From Hermatobates lingyangjiaoensis (Eukaryota; Arthropoda; Insecta; Hemiptera; Hermatobatidae): a stretch of 64,000 nt of DNA. Made by a program: the position numbers and the translations under genes. Position 1 is the stretch's first letter; the number at the start of each line of letters is the position of its first letter. Under the pieces are notes generated by a model. It saw nothing but the letters and a program-made list of their open reading frames with translations, did not search any database and was not told the origin of the DNA. Below, piece by piece: positions 23,129 to 33,675 of the stretch. Where the stretch lies: positions 2,162,001 to 2,226,000 of the forward strand of contig JAPFBL010001929.1 of assembly GCA_026182355.1 (NCBI GenBank), given 5' to 3'.

Positions 23129-23278
23129 CTTTTTCTTTGTCTTCCCCCTGAGTAACTCCTTAACTTGAAAGAGGGAACAGCCGTAGACTGGAAGCCGACG
23201 GCAAGTCTGCACGTAAACTTTCTTAAGTTGGAGTTCACTTTCATAGACAGAAGTGTGGAATAACTTTCTTTTTTGTTC
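23129..23278 (-). CDS. Host exon: FERM-domain protein, end of lobe F2
   Basis: This is a 150-bp exon, exactly 50 codons, open in frame 0. On the minus strand it is preceded by a T-rich tract ending in acag and followed by the donor gtaaaaga. The peptide starts EQKRKLFHTSVYESE and contains CRRLPVYGCSLFQVKE, then a basic end (LLRGKTKKK). FERM lobe F2 ends in just this way, with a helix carrying a YG step followed by the first strand of F3; talin reads LKTYGVSFFLVKEK at that place. The next exon (15889-15987) continues in frame into an F3-like strand pair. FERM domains tie membranes or receptor tails to the actin cytoskeleton. The exact protein (talin-like, MyTH4-FERM myosin or another FERM protein) cannot be settled from 83 residues. 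Confidence 0.75.
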
Positions 23279-24084
23279 CTGTAAAAAAAAAATAACATTA
23301 GATTTTAGTTGAAAAAGAATGAAACAATATAAACTAGAGGTTTGGTACGAGTATCAAAGTTTTCAATGTTAGTTCAAAGTTTTTTTTTCTTATAACCTGA
23401 AGTAAGATATAATGTCAATTACTTGTATTATTTTAGCAGTTATACGCAATGAAATAACTTCAACAGTTTAATATATATTTGAATTATCTTTTCACTAAAA
23501 TTTCAGCAACCAATACACTATTACAAACATTTCGACTAGCAGGAAATAAACGCTTGTGAGTATTACAAACCTGAATGTAGATTAAATCAACAATACCGAC
23601 CCCAACTATAAAAGTTCTTTCAAATAACACTGACTTTCTACACATTGAGAACCTACACATTATTGTATAATTGCTATCTATAAAATAAAAGAGATACAAT
23701 TCTATTACAAGTATTTCAATAATTTCATTGAAAACAAAAGCAAAAATGTATGTATCTCTAGAGAAAAATGAACTGTTATTTAAGGAAAGTGATAAAATAA
23801 TATTTAAGTCGGAAGAAAACTCCTCCGAGCTAATAATAACCTTATTACACAGAAAAGGTAGGGAAATGTTATATAACTTCCACTTTTTTGGTCATATACC
23901 AACAACGTGCCGTCTGATCAGGCAAAGTAGGCGATGATCTAAAAACTTATTTTTTCTTAAACCACCTCTAAAAACTTATTTTTTCTTAAATTTCTATTGT
24001 AATAGTTAATTTTGTACTTATGCCTATTAAAAACGTCTTAAGCATAATCAAAACGTTGACTTAAGTTTTCTGAATCTAGAAAAT
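23279..24084. other. AT-rich DNA upstream of the F2 exon
   Basis: Presumed intron. Small frames are low-complexity. Confidence 0.4.
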
Positions 24085-24400
24085 CAGAGGTAACTCAACT
24101 TCATTGCACAAAGAGCTCAACTTCACTCAACTTCACTGTAAAAGAACTAAATTTCACTTCACAAGGAATTCAACATCACTGTACAAAAGAACTTAACTTC
24201 ACTCCACAAGGAATTCAACTTAACTGTACAAGAACTCAACTTCACTGCCCAAAAAACTCAACTTCCCTTTAGAAGAAACTCAACTTCACTCCACAAGGAA
24301 CTCAACTTCACTGTGCAAAGAACTCAACTAAATTCCACAAGGAATACAACTTCACTGTACTAAGAACTCAACATCACTCCACAAGAAAATTAACATTGAA
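24085..24400. repeat. Degenerate tandem array, 21-23 bp half unit
   Basis: Repeats of gaactcaacttcactgtaca alternate with ctcaacttcactccacaagg, making a roughly 43-bp higher unit, about seven times, with many substitutions. Confidence 0.8.
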
Positions 24401-25720
24401 GAATCAGATATTGTTTATCATTTGTATGGAATAAATATACAAATTTGTATTTTATTAAAATAGAAATGGATTCTATTTGAAATAAAATTTCCTTTCATAT
24501 ATGACTGTCGTAATGAAGTATTTATGAATTTCTGAACAATTAATATCTTTACTGGTAATTCCAATTTTATAATTTAAAGGGGTGGATGGGAGACGACTGG
24601 TGTAGTGTAACAGAAGGGTTGTGATTTGTTATTTATTTTGAAAAATATTTACGGGTAAAGCAAAGCGAGTTGACGTTGAAGGAAAGATTTGGAGGCAAAA
24701 TCGTGTTAGCCTTTGTGCAAGTCATGTGAAGTAATTGAGTGAAAAACTGAAAAAAAAAGCCAATAAATGAATAAGAAGCGGTTTTCACATCCAAGATGAA
24801 AACTTAGCGAGGGTACAAACCCAAGGGTACAATGACACTGAGAATGGGTTTGTTTGTTTTTCCCCTCCCTTCCTTGTTGCCTCCTTTTGCTAACGATTGC
24901 TCCAAGGTCCATGGAGAAATAAGAGGCTGGAATAAGTGGTTGGGAGGGAGAGGGTGGCAATATACTAAGTGACCCCCTCCCACCCCCTGCCAGACGACTC
25001 GCAACCCTTACTCAGCCATCGACCCTCGCATGTCGCCCTTTGCGTACTCCCGTCACATTCACTTTCTTTCAATGCACTTCACAATAAAAACAGACACCAG
25101 CACATATCCATTTCCTTTTTTGAAATAATTTAATTCAATTCTACAAAAGCAAGTCATGCCTCAGAGACCCGCTCAAGCATATTCCTACTAATTTTGACTA
25201 TACTTCCATTCAGTCTCCTTGAATATTACATAGAATGTAATTACAGCTTATACCAGTCACAGTCAATTTTAAAAATATTATAATAAACTTATACCATGCA
25301 TAAAGCTTACATAATACATTCTAAAAATAATGATGACTTATTTATTATTTACTTTCTACATTCATGTTGTTACTAAGTTCCTCACTAAGATATTCTCCGG
25401 AGCTAACTTATCTTTTTAATTTCTCTCAAGAGATAAAACAACCGTCTTACTAGTATGTTGAACTTTTTTTTATATGGTGTCAAATAGAGATATATGACCT
25501 GAATGCAATTTCTGTTTTCTATTTCTGAATGCAACTTCACTAATTCTTATAGAAATCTAATGCCAATTTTATTTCTTAAATCAAAAAATTTTTACTTCTA
25601 TAAATTATTTTCTTTGCCTCTGAATAACTTCTACTTGTAATATTCCACAAGCTGTAATGATCCATTTTTATATTGATCATTTTTTGATAATCATTTTTTT
25701 ATTATCATTTCTTCGTAGGC
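24401..25720. other. Unique DNA with a GC-richer block at 24590-25080
   Basis: The block contains purine/pyrimidine-rich stretches (gaccccctcccacccc) and a balanced core near 24860-24930. Minus frames of 66 and 84 codons have no recognisable domain or proper splice donor. A conserved non-coding element is a possibility only. Confidence 0.35.
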
Positions 25721-25848
25721 CTATAAAAAATGTTTTAACATAAAACCAAAATGAGGCATTGATTTTGAACCTACAAAATTGACCGATCCCGATTGTATAA
25801 TGCAAATATACAATTTATTCTATCAGATGGTTGATATTATCTATATAT
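25721..25848 (+). repeat. PLE-like 3' end relic, family E
   Basis: The block ggcctataaaaaatg...aaaacc(g/a)aaatg...tgaacctacaaaattgacc parallels 59925-60060. Confidence 0.5.
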
Positions 25849-25984
25849 AAAGTTCAATGTAGACAAAGAAACACAGAGAAATTATTTTCTCTATGTCTCA
25901 ATGTTTCTTTGTTTCTTTCTTTGTCTACATTGATCTTTATTTGTCCGTTTCACATCGCATTTTCATCAAAAATGTATATATATA
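25849..25984. repeat. Foldback of family C tips
   Basis: atgtagacaaagaaacacag is followed after a few bases by its inverse (tttctttctttgtctacat), then the family C terminal block cgtttcacatcgcattttca and (TA)n. Confidence 0.6.
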
Positions 25985-26165
25985 TATACATATTAATGAT
26001 CAAACCACAATATGAAATGTGGAAACAAGATCTTTCAACCGTAACAAACGGACTTCGTCTGAGTCAAAAACCGAACCGTTTTTACCGTTAAACTCAAGAC
26101 CGTTTTTTATGGTTGAAAGATCTTAGTCTTGTTTTCCCATTTCATATTTCGGTTTGATCATTGTT
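25985..26165. repeat. Foldback, family B
   Basis: The left arm runs gatcaaaccacaatatgaa...cttcgtctgagtc and the right arm atggttgaaagatcttagtc...tttgatcatt. The two arms meet through a short deletion in the centre. Confidence 0.7.
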
Positions 26166-26206
26166 TGTTATTTCACGTGTTTATGTGAAATCTTTATATG
26201 TGCATA

Positions 26207-26425
26207 TATAAAAAGATTTCACATAAACACGTGAAATAACAATCAATGATCAAACCACAATAAGAAATGGGAAAACAAGACTAAGATATTTCAACCGCAA
26301 CAAGCGGTCTTCGTCAGAGTCAAAACCCGGATTTTTAACTCTGACGAAGACCACTTGTTACAGTTGAAAGATCTTAGTCTTGTTTTCCCATTTCTTATTG
26401 TGGTTTGATCATTGAATGTACATAT
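26207..26425. repeat. Foldback, family B, well preserved
   Basis: Both arms are nearly complete, from agatttcacataaacacgtg to caatgatcaaaccacaata and back to tggtttgatcattg. The right arm carries ctgacgaagacc...acagttgaaagatcttagtc, with intact CTGACGA and GAAA. Confidence 0.75.
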
Positions 26426-26431
26426 ATATAT

Positions 26432-26579
26432 ATCTATATAAATATTGATAAAAGTATTGACCGCGGAATAGAAACAAAACTAAAGTTTATCGGGACTCGG
26501 TCAGTTCTTCAGGTTGTCAACGTTTTCTATGAGAGTTTAATTTGAATCTGAGGAACTGACCAAGTCCCTATATTTAGTT

Positions 26580-26604
<25 letters not shown>
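26432..26604. repeat. Foldback, family E, and (TA)n
   Basis: aaactaaagtttatcggg...ggtcagttcttcagg returns as gaggaactgaccaag...tatttagttt. (TA)n follows at 26578. Confidence 0.65.
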
Positions 26605-26612
<8 letters not shown>

Positions 26613-28064
26613 ATAAACTTCTTTATTAGGAAACATGGCACTTGGCCAACTCCTACATGGACTGATACCTGAAATAAGGAATTGATTCATAACATCAAGT
26701 TTCTCAATCAGAATATCTGAATGATGAATGCGGTTCACTGTAATGAAATATGTCTTAAGGAAGATCCGTTACTGTGATATATATACGAAAAATCTAACTA
26801 TGCTGTCGGTCACAACTCCTTATGATAGTATTGATGGAAGGACAATGGTAGTTTGACGGTGAACAGTCGACAGCTTTATATTCATATACTAAGACTGCAA
26901 ACATGCGTCTTAAAATCAAACTGTGGAATATATATAACGTTACAACGTACAATATAACATGTATTGGCCTATCAGTTACAATATATTAATCATGTATTGT
27001 GTTCATTCAAAATGTCATATATTTTTATAATTTTTTAAGAATTATATTATTTTAGTTATCTTAAATGTTAAAATAAGAAAGTGATATCTTTTACGGTGTG
27101 TATTAAAAAAGACAGTGAAAAAAAAATCAAAGAATTTGGATGAGATGAAATATTGGGAGAAGATAATTTAGAAGTGTTGAGAAAAGGGTGGCGTAATAGA
27201 AAAATGAGATTTCCGTTGACAGATGGTTCTCCCTGAATGGACTCTGATTAATGAAAAATCATTTCCTTGAGCAAGCCTTATCCCTGCAGCCCTCTTGATA
27301 TTGTCAATTACGTCTTCCTACGGGAAATGACGGCTAAAAGTGACACCTCTTCAAAAAATTCACTTTTATAGCTTACATTACAGGCCCTCGGGCTGATTTC
27401 CAATCCGCGAGTTTTATTTTTTAGATGAAAAAATACAAGATTATCCTTGTATCAGAATCCTTAGGGGCTGAATTAATGAATGTATCTCAGTAGATATATG
27501 ACTTAAAACTGACCGGTTTAAATATGCAATAGCACTAAGAACTGAGCAAATGAATTAATATTGCTGAACACTTTAACAATTGTGAGGGATCTATTACCAA
27601 TAAATTTTATCATATTGACTATTTCAATCATATATATATATCGCTATAGGAGCTCCGAAGACCCACGTGGAGAAAAAACACCACACTTCATTCACGCGTA
27701 AGATGGTTGTAGAGGGAACGTCTATTTTAAACTTTAATAGAAACCCTCTTCATTTACAAATCCTAGAAGCCATCTACATAAAGGGAAAATGCTCGGAGAT
27801 TAACTTATAATCCAGTAAAATGTTTGTTATACCGACTTCCAGAAACTTTGACAATAAAGTGAAATTAACAAAGACGGAGTGACGACTGGTTAACCTCCCG
27901 GACGCTAGGATCGCCACCTACTAGTATTACCTCTTAGTATTGTTACCTCTATATCACCTTTTCTATTGTTATCTCTTATATATTGTATGCATTTGTAGTT
28001 GTATCCTGTTATTTTATTACTTTGAGTTTTTATCTTATTTATCTGTCTTAATATTTTATTCTGC
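26605..28064. other. Unique DNA with a balanced block at 27215-27420
   Basis: The block includes ctgattaatgaaaaatcat and tgtcaattacgtcttcc (homeodomain-like words) and has no open frame. It could be a conserved non-coding element. Elsewhere nothing is recognised. Confidence 0.35.
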
Positions 28065-28320
28065 CTAAAGATGACCAACGAGTTCGAAAGCTTGTGTTTA
28101 AAAAGTAGTGAATAAAAAAAAATTTTAGTAGTTATTTGACTGTTTTTTATCTGAAAATGTCGCTGGGAAATCTGCTATTTTCATTGCCTCTGCAACATAG
28201 AAGTGTGATTAGGAAAAAATAACAGCTACTTAAAAAATTCGTGAATGCAGAATCTGCTCTGCTTTTCAACAATGTATGCTTGGATGAAGATCTGCTGCCA
28301 ACTTATACAAATATATATAT
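28065..28320 (+). mobile_element. PLE 5' region: terminal hairpin then start of protein, cut at (TA)n
   Basis: A hairpin motif relic (cctaaagatgacc...gttcgaaagcttg) is followed about 170 bp later by a coding relic reading ESALLFNNVCLDEDLLPTYTN, which matches the N-terminal block of Penelope-type proteins (...FLNxCxxxxLLPTYTNIRL). The reading ends at TNI exactly where (TA)n begins. Compare 50560-50790. Confidence 0.6.
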
Positions 28321-28329
28321 ATCAACTAC

Positions 28330-28604
28330 AATTTTTAAAAAAACACACAGAAATTAAATCAATAAAACTCGCTACTATATTTTGATGGCCTCGTCATCAG
28401 GAAGTAGAAGTGAATCGCTCCAAAGATTGATGACGACTGTACATATAATATATACAAAATGAAATTACTAAAAGGTCCAAACCGGACGTTGGTCACTTTT
28501 ATTTTGTGCCTCCTGAATAATTCATCAACAAATAAAAAGGGGGCTTTAGTTACAATTATAGACGATTTTAAATTATTAGGCATACTCTTGAATTACTTGC
28601 TGTT
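28330..28604 (-). repeat. PLE 3' end, family D variant
   Basis: The minus strand reads ctgatgacgaggccatcaaaatatagtagcgag, with CTGATGA intact and GAAA decayed. It begins beside (TA)n at 28310. Confidence 0.6.
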
Positions 28605-28921
28605 ATTTATTTAAATGTTTAAAGATATTTACGAAAGAAATGTTATCCTGGAGATATAGGAACGAAAAAGAATTGTATGTAGCTTTAGTTATAAGTAGTA
28701 CGAAGAAATTTACAACATATTACAACAAAGTTTAGTGCGTGCGCGTGTGTGAGTGTGTCTGTGTTGTGTATGTTTTACGCTCATATACACATAAGCATGT
28801 GTAAACATAGCACAAAACACACACCCATCTACACAGAACAGATGCATATACATATATATAAAATCCTCAAGAACCCCTTGTGTGAATTTTAAATATCAAT
28901 GGTCGAGAAGCTATGTCTATA
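28605..28921. other. AT-rich DNA with scattered GT/TA repeats
   Basis: No gene recognised. Confidence 0.4.
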
Positions 28922-29040
28922 TATATACTTTAACAAATAGAAAAGAACAGAGAAAGTCACTACAGAACTCACTTCGATATTTCGACATCTATCGTTATTA
29001 GGAAGAAGTACGAAGTACTGGCGTTGAGAAGGAAACTATA
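28922..29040 (-). repeat. PLE 3' end, family D
   Basis: On the minus strand: cttc, then ctaataa (decayed CTGANGA), a hairpin, gaaatatc and gaag, then gtgagttctgtagtgac. The flanking cttc and gaag remain complementary. Confidence 0.65.
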
Positions 29041-29280
29041 ATATATATACGTTTCGCAGTAAACCACAGACACATAACAAAGAAACGAACACACTTACTG
29101 TGTCCAACCGTCGCTTCGCAGGTGCGCTTAGTGTCCCTATCTCAACTCTCGTGATGACGGTCCAACCGAAAACTAGAGACAGTAAGTGTGTTCGTTTCTT
29201 TGTTCTGTGTCTGTGATTTACAGTGAAACGTTTGTTGTCCTTTTGGATAGTTTTTCTGTTTGCAATATGTATATATACAG
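29041..29280. repeat. Foldback of family C ends
   Basis: The outer blocks acgtttcgcagtaaacc...cacacttact and agtaagtgtgttcg...tttacagtgaaacgt are inverse complements. Internally only the plus-oriented copy keeps tgatgacggtccaaccgaaaa. Confidence 0.7.
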
Positions 29281-29983
29281 ATCAGACACTTTGATACTTA
29301 TATTCACCATAGAATTAATATAACGTAAAAAAATGAATACAGAAAGAATATCCTCAAGTAACACATGAAGACAAAAACTTCACAACATTTTTACATATTC
29401 TATTAAACTAAAAAAAAAAAGAAGTAATTAATTTTTCCGGAAATATTGTCTTACAAAGCAAGCACATTTGGGAGGGTATTAATTATGGTTGGAGCGGAGT
29501 TTGTTTGCAGGTGTTGAGTAAAGAGAGTAGTTGTTTAATGGAGACGGGTTGAGTTACTGTCTGAGAGGCGTAAAGAAATAGTGGTGGTCTCGGCTCTCTC
29601 AGCCGACCCGTCACTCCTGCTTCGCAATACACAGTCCTCAATATGGATCAGTCAAATCAATTCACTTCGCTTGGGTCCACAGCAACACGAGCAGTATGTC
29701 TCCCGCTCTCTCTCGCTCTCACCTCGCAAACAAATCACTCGGCAAATTAAATCACCTATTTTGAAACAATGGAGGACAGCATAAAGACTATTGATAAAAA
29801 TATAAAGTGATATATATGAATCATAGCACATACGAATGAATCATATAATAATAATATTATCATATAATTATTTCCACTAGTAAACATAACAGAAGCTTTC
29901 ATGAAACAGACTACTTATTTCTAGTGAAGAACCTAAATAATTAAACAATATTTGCGACATATTATTGTTTAATTAAACGTGTT

Positions 29984-30026
<43 letters not shown>

Positions 30027-30345
30027 AAGGGAGACTTTTTTAATTGCATAATACAGACTGTTTCAATTGAATAATTAAAAATAACTTTAATTTTAAGTAA
30101 AATAAAACAATACTTCACAGTAAATAAACATAATTTCAAAAATAAAATAAATAAATTTTATATGGATTAAATTAGTTTGTATTGCGATGATGCCTACATA
30201 AATAGTAAAAATATATTAATAATAATATGAAAAGAAAATATACATTTTATTCTTTAACTTTTATAATTTAATTACTGAAATTAAGCAAAATACCAGGAAT
30301 ACAATAACGAGGAATATAATTACCCATATATCTCTGTTCAATAAA
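29281..30345. other. AT-rich DNA; (GT)n(GA)n at 29985-30026
   Basis: The compound microsatellite is clear. A purine-poor, ct-rich frame at 29581-29784 (67 codons) has no domain. No gene is called. Confidence 0.4.
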
Positions 30346-30387
30346 GAAAAAAATGTACGACACAGGAAAAAGAGAAAACACACACTT

Positions 30388-30590
30388 TCTAAATTCAATA
30401 TTTCGAACTGTTGTTCGTCATTAGGAGAAGACTAGAAGAGAGGACGAAGTGAGAGATATATCCCTACGACTCGTTCCTTCTCTTGAGTTCCTTCCTTCGA
30501 CGTGGGGAGATCTCTATCACTTCGTCTTCTCTTCTAGTCTTCTCCTGATTACGAACATCAGTTCGAAATATTTAATTTAGTAAGTGTGCA
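30388..30590. repeat. Foldback of another PLE 3' end (family H)
   Basis: Arms: ttcaatatttcgaactgttg...tcattaggagaagactagaag and its inverse ending ctgattacgaacatcagttc then gaaatatt. Arms of about 75 bp surround a roughly 50-bp ct-rich centre. Confidence 0.65.
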
Positions 30591-30593
30591 CTT

Positions 30594-30627
30594 CTTCCTG
30601 ATGACGACGGACGTCGAAATATCAAAG
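30594..30627 (+). ncRNA. Small hammerhead-like RNA motif, family D
   Basis: In order: cttc, CTGATGA, extra c, stem gacg/cgtc with loop ga, GAAA, tatc, aaag. The bases atat form the short palindrome and c is the would-be cleavage base. Stem I (cttc with gaag) holds in sister copies (28972-29005, 50845-50876); here one pair is a mismatch. Activity is inferred only. Confidence 0.45.
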
Positions 30628-30682
30628 TTAGTTCTGTAGTGACTTTCTGTGCTTTTTTCTAAGTGTTAAAGATTATATATAT

Positions 30683-31113
30683 ACTTCTTCGTTGGAAATA
30701 CGATCCGAAACGGACAAATAAAGTTCAGTGTAGAAAAGGAAACATAGAGAAATCAAAAGTACACAATTATAATCTCCAATGTTTGGCCCGAACCGTCTTC
30801 AGGAGAGACAAGAGAGGGAAACCAAGCGCACTGGTCCAGAGACGGTTGGAGACCAGCAATGTTGCCGCCAACATTTAGTGTTTAATTAAATAATTAAATA
30901 ATAAAAAACAAGTAATTAAATAATAAAGGAAAATTTTCATTGTTGGTCTCCAGCCGTCTCTGAAGCAGTGCGCTTGGTTTCCCTCTCTTGTCTCTCCTGA
31001 AGACGGTTCACGCCGAAAATTAGAGATTGTAAGTGCGTGTTTTTATTTCTCTTTCGATTTCCCTATGTTTCTTTTTCTACATTGAAATATATATATATAT
31101 ATATATATATATC
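30683..31113. repeat. Foldback of family C PLE 3' ends with (TA)n on the right
   Basis: The left arm (30690-30875) and right arm (30940-31085) are inverse copies of the PLE 3' end from the terminal acatag/ctatgtttct block to ggttggagacc/ggtctccagcc. A roughly 65-bp AT-rich loop separates them. Both arms keep the gaagacggtt...ccgaa(a/c) hairpin with small changes. Confidence 0.8.
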
Positions 31114-31625
31114 TTAGGTGTTGCTGTTCTGAATACTGGGCCGTGACTGAGTGTCGGCTTGGCGAGTAGCTGGTGGTTGGTCACCTAGTAGCTGCAGTGT
31201 GCGTGAAACCCCCGTGTGTTGACGATTAATTAATGGGTTGTGCTTCATGATTTTCATGGCTTCATATATTTGCAGTCTGGCCGGATCATTAATTTTCTTT
31301 AAAATGATGGTGTTTTGAACAAGGTCCTGGCGGGTGAGTTTTCTTCCATGTTCCTCGGAGGTGTGTCTAGCGATGGCTCCTGCTTGCAAGTGCATTGTCA
31401 GTCGTCGTGAGAGTGTGGTCGATGTCATACCGATATATTTTGAATTGTCTAGGAGCTCACAATCTCCGATATTGCAGTTATATTCGTATATGACATTGGC
31501 CTTTTGTATCTCCGGGATGACTGCATCTGGGCTGTTTTTCATGATCAAGTTAGCGGTGGTTCTACTTTTATAGTAAATATGGACTTGAAGACGTTCATTT
31601 TCGTTATTACATTTAACATTCCTGC

Positions 31626-31630
<5 letters not shown>
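31114..31630 (-). pseudogene. PLE fragment: GIY-YIG endonuclease domain (Penelope-type)
   Basis: An open stretch of about 170 codons with no stop. It begins after (TA)n and reads ERLQVHIYYKSRTTANL (linker), then VIYEYNCNIGDC and KYIGMTSTTLSRRLTMHL. These are the GIY-like and YIG blocks with the conserved Arg in SRRL, followed by HTSEEHGRKL and the late Asn region MKHNPLINRQ. It ends with a natural stop close to the second (TA)n. It differs strongly from the 60887-62506 protein, so it is a second PLE lineage. The reverse transcriptase is absent, so the copy is dead. Confidence 0.8.

Positions 31631-31666
<36 letters not shown>
31628..31666. repeat. (TA)n microsatellite
   Basis: Separates the PLE fragment from a family B foldback. 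Confidence 0.9.
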
Positions 31667-31668
<2 letters not shown>

Positions 31669-31669
31669 A

Positions 31670-31830
31670 CAAGATTTCACATAAACACGTGAAATAACAG
31701 TCAATGATCAAACCACAATATCAGTTGGGTCAGTCAGTCAGTTGGGTTTTCTTCTGACGAAGACCGCTTGTTGTAGTTGAAAGATCATGGTCTTTTTTTC
31801 CCATTTCATATTGTGGTTTGATAATATATA
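31670..31830. repeat. Foldback, family B
   Basis: The left arm is shortened (ttcacataaacacgtg...gatcaaaccacaat). The right arm is longer and keeps ctgacgaagaccgcttg with gttgaaagatc. Confidence 0.7.
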
Positions 31831-32029
31831 TACATATATATATATGTCTTTAATATATATTTATTTATATCTATAATAATGGTTAGCAAGAATTTGAGTT
31901 AACAAAGTAAAGGTCTAATACTATAAAAATATTGGAAAAAACTTTTTTTTCTTAGGAAATAGGAAAAATAAGGCCATAAAACCTCTGAGATAATAAATGG
32001 GCATTTATAACGTTCTTGTTATTCAGGCG

Positions 32030-32205
32030 ACACTGTGGCGTACAACAGTCGATATCTTTTAACTGTTCAGCAGTCATCATCAGAATATGAATAATCTTCT
32101 CATATAACTATGTGGCCCAGAGGGTATTAAAATGCTTGATTTATGGCCTGATGATGACTGGTGATCAGTTAACACATGTCGACTATAGGAAATATATTGT
32201 ATTGA
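32030..32205. repeat. Foldback related to Penelope-type ends
   Basis: acagtcgatatcttttaac...cagtcatcatcag is mirrored by cctgatgatgactgg...gttaacacatgtcgact. The palindrome acatgt and the CTGATGA word match the motif at 50560-50601; GAAA has decayed to aaca. Confidence 0.55.
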
Positions 32206-33394
32206 GTGGGTGGAATGACGAGAGAAACTAATTAAGAAGTAAGTGACAGCAAAGTACTATGTCAATTTGTTAATGTATATAGATTTCAAAAAAAGAAAAA
32301 CTAGATGTTTATATACAATAAGGAAATCTTCTTACTTGTAAAATGTTTGATTGAACCTAGGAAACATTTTTAATCAGTACCTATATTTGGTGTATTTGAT
32401 CTCTCTTGCTTATTTCTAATGATGGTTCAACTAAACATATATACAGTGCGTGGATTTCTCAAAGTTGTAAGCAGCTTTTCTTTTAAACATAAGATTTTAA
32501 TTAGGCTCAATATTTGGTTTCTATCTACTTTTTGGATAGTTTCTCTAATTTTCGAAATTTTTTCTCATCCTTTCGTTCAAAATGTGAAACCCAGATTACC
32601 TATATTAATCATGGACATGTTTCGAATAAACTACATACATTTATAAAAATAAACCCACCAATGTCTTGGCGAGGAATGTAGTGCATTCAAAACATGTCGA
32701 CGATTAATATAAGCAATGAGTTACACCGTATAAAGGAAGACACTTTCGAAAATTAGAAAACTATGAAAAAAGCGGATACAAGCCAAATATGGTGCTTTGT
32801 TTTACAGCATATCTATCATTGCAATATTTACTTGAGTAGTTTTTTTTGAAACAGAAATAAAGAAGTAAGAAAGGATGATTTCTGTCAAGTTTTCATCTTG
32901 GTTTCTAAAAAAAAAATTTTTTTTTCTTTTCAATACATTTTTCATTACTACAGCTTTAATGAAAACATATGATTGTATACTTTCTTCCTTATTTAAGCCT
33001 TAATCCAAGACTGGCGACTAATTAGTATTTGGAGTTGGTTGCAGCTCATCGATCCCTGAGCGCTATGATAGTCACATGGTAATCTGGCAGAAGGTCTGAT
33101 GAATGCCAAGCCCTGCTGCAGGCTATATTACTACTCCAGGATACATCAACACCCACGTAATCTGCTTGGCCCGCCCTTAATCTCACAACTAGTTACAAGT
33201 ATTAATTACCTTAATATATTGCTACATCTAATTTGATTTATATTACATCATTATCACACCATTAATATCCATTATACAAAAAATTGACATATATACTGTG
33301 GACAAATGCACATGCTGACATTTAAAAATTCAAGCCGTTCTTAAGTAGCGAAAAAAAGTATATGAAATATTTAACCTATATATAACTTAGTATA
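32206..33394. other. AT-rich DNA with a balanced block at 33000-33190
   Basis: The block (for example gatccctgagcgctatgat and aatctgcttggcccgccc) has no open frame. Nothing else is recognised. Confidence 0.35.
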
Positions 33395-33619
33395 TATGAA
33401 ATTTCACATAAACACGTGAAATAACAATCAATGATCAAACCAGAATAAGAAATGGGAAGAAAGACTAGGACCTTTTAACCGTAACAAGCGGTCTTCGTTA
33501 GTGGGTTTTTGACTCTGACGAAGAACGCTTGTTACGGTAACCGATCTTCGTATTTTTTCCCATTTTATATCGTGTTTTGATCATTGATTGTTATTTCACG
33601 TGTTTATGTGAAATCTTGT

Positions 33620-33650
<31 letters not shown>
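33395..33650. repeat. Foldback, family B, and (TA)n
   Basis: Almost full-length arms around a short centre (tagtgggtttttgactctg). The motif in the right arm is damaged (gaagaacg, gtaaccgatc). (TA)n at 33623-33650. Confidence 0.75.
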
Positions 33651-33675
33651 CATAACTTACTATACAGAGCATATA

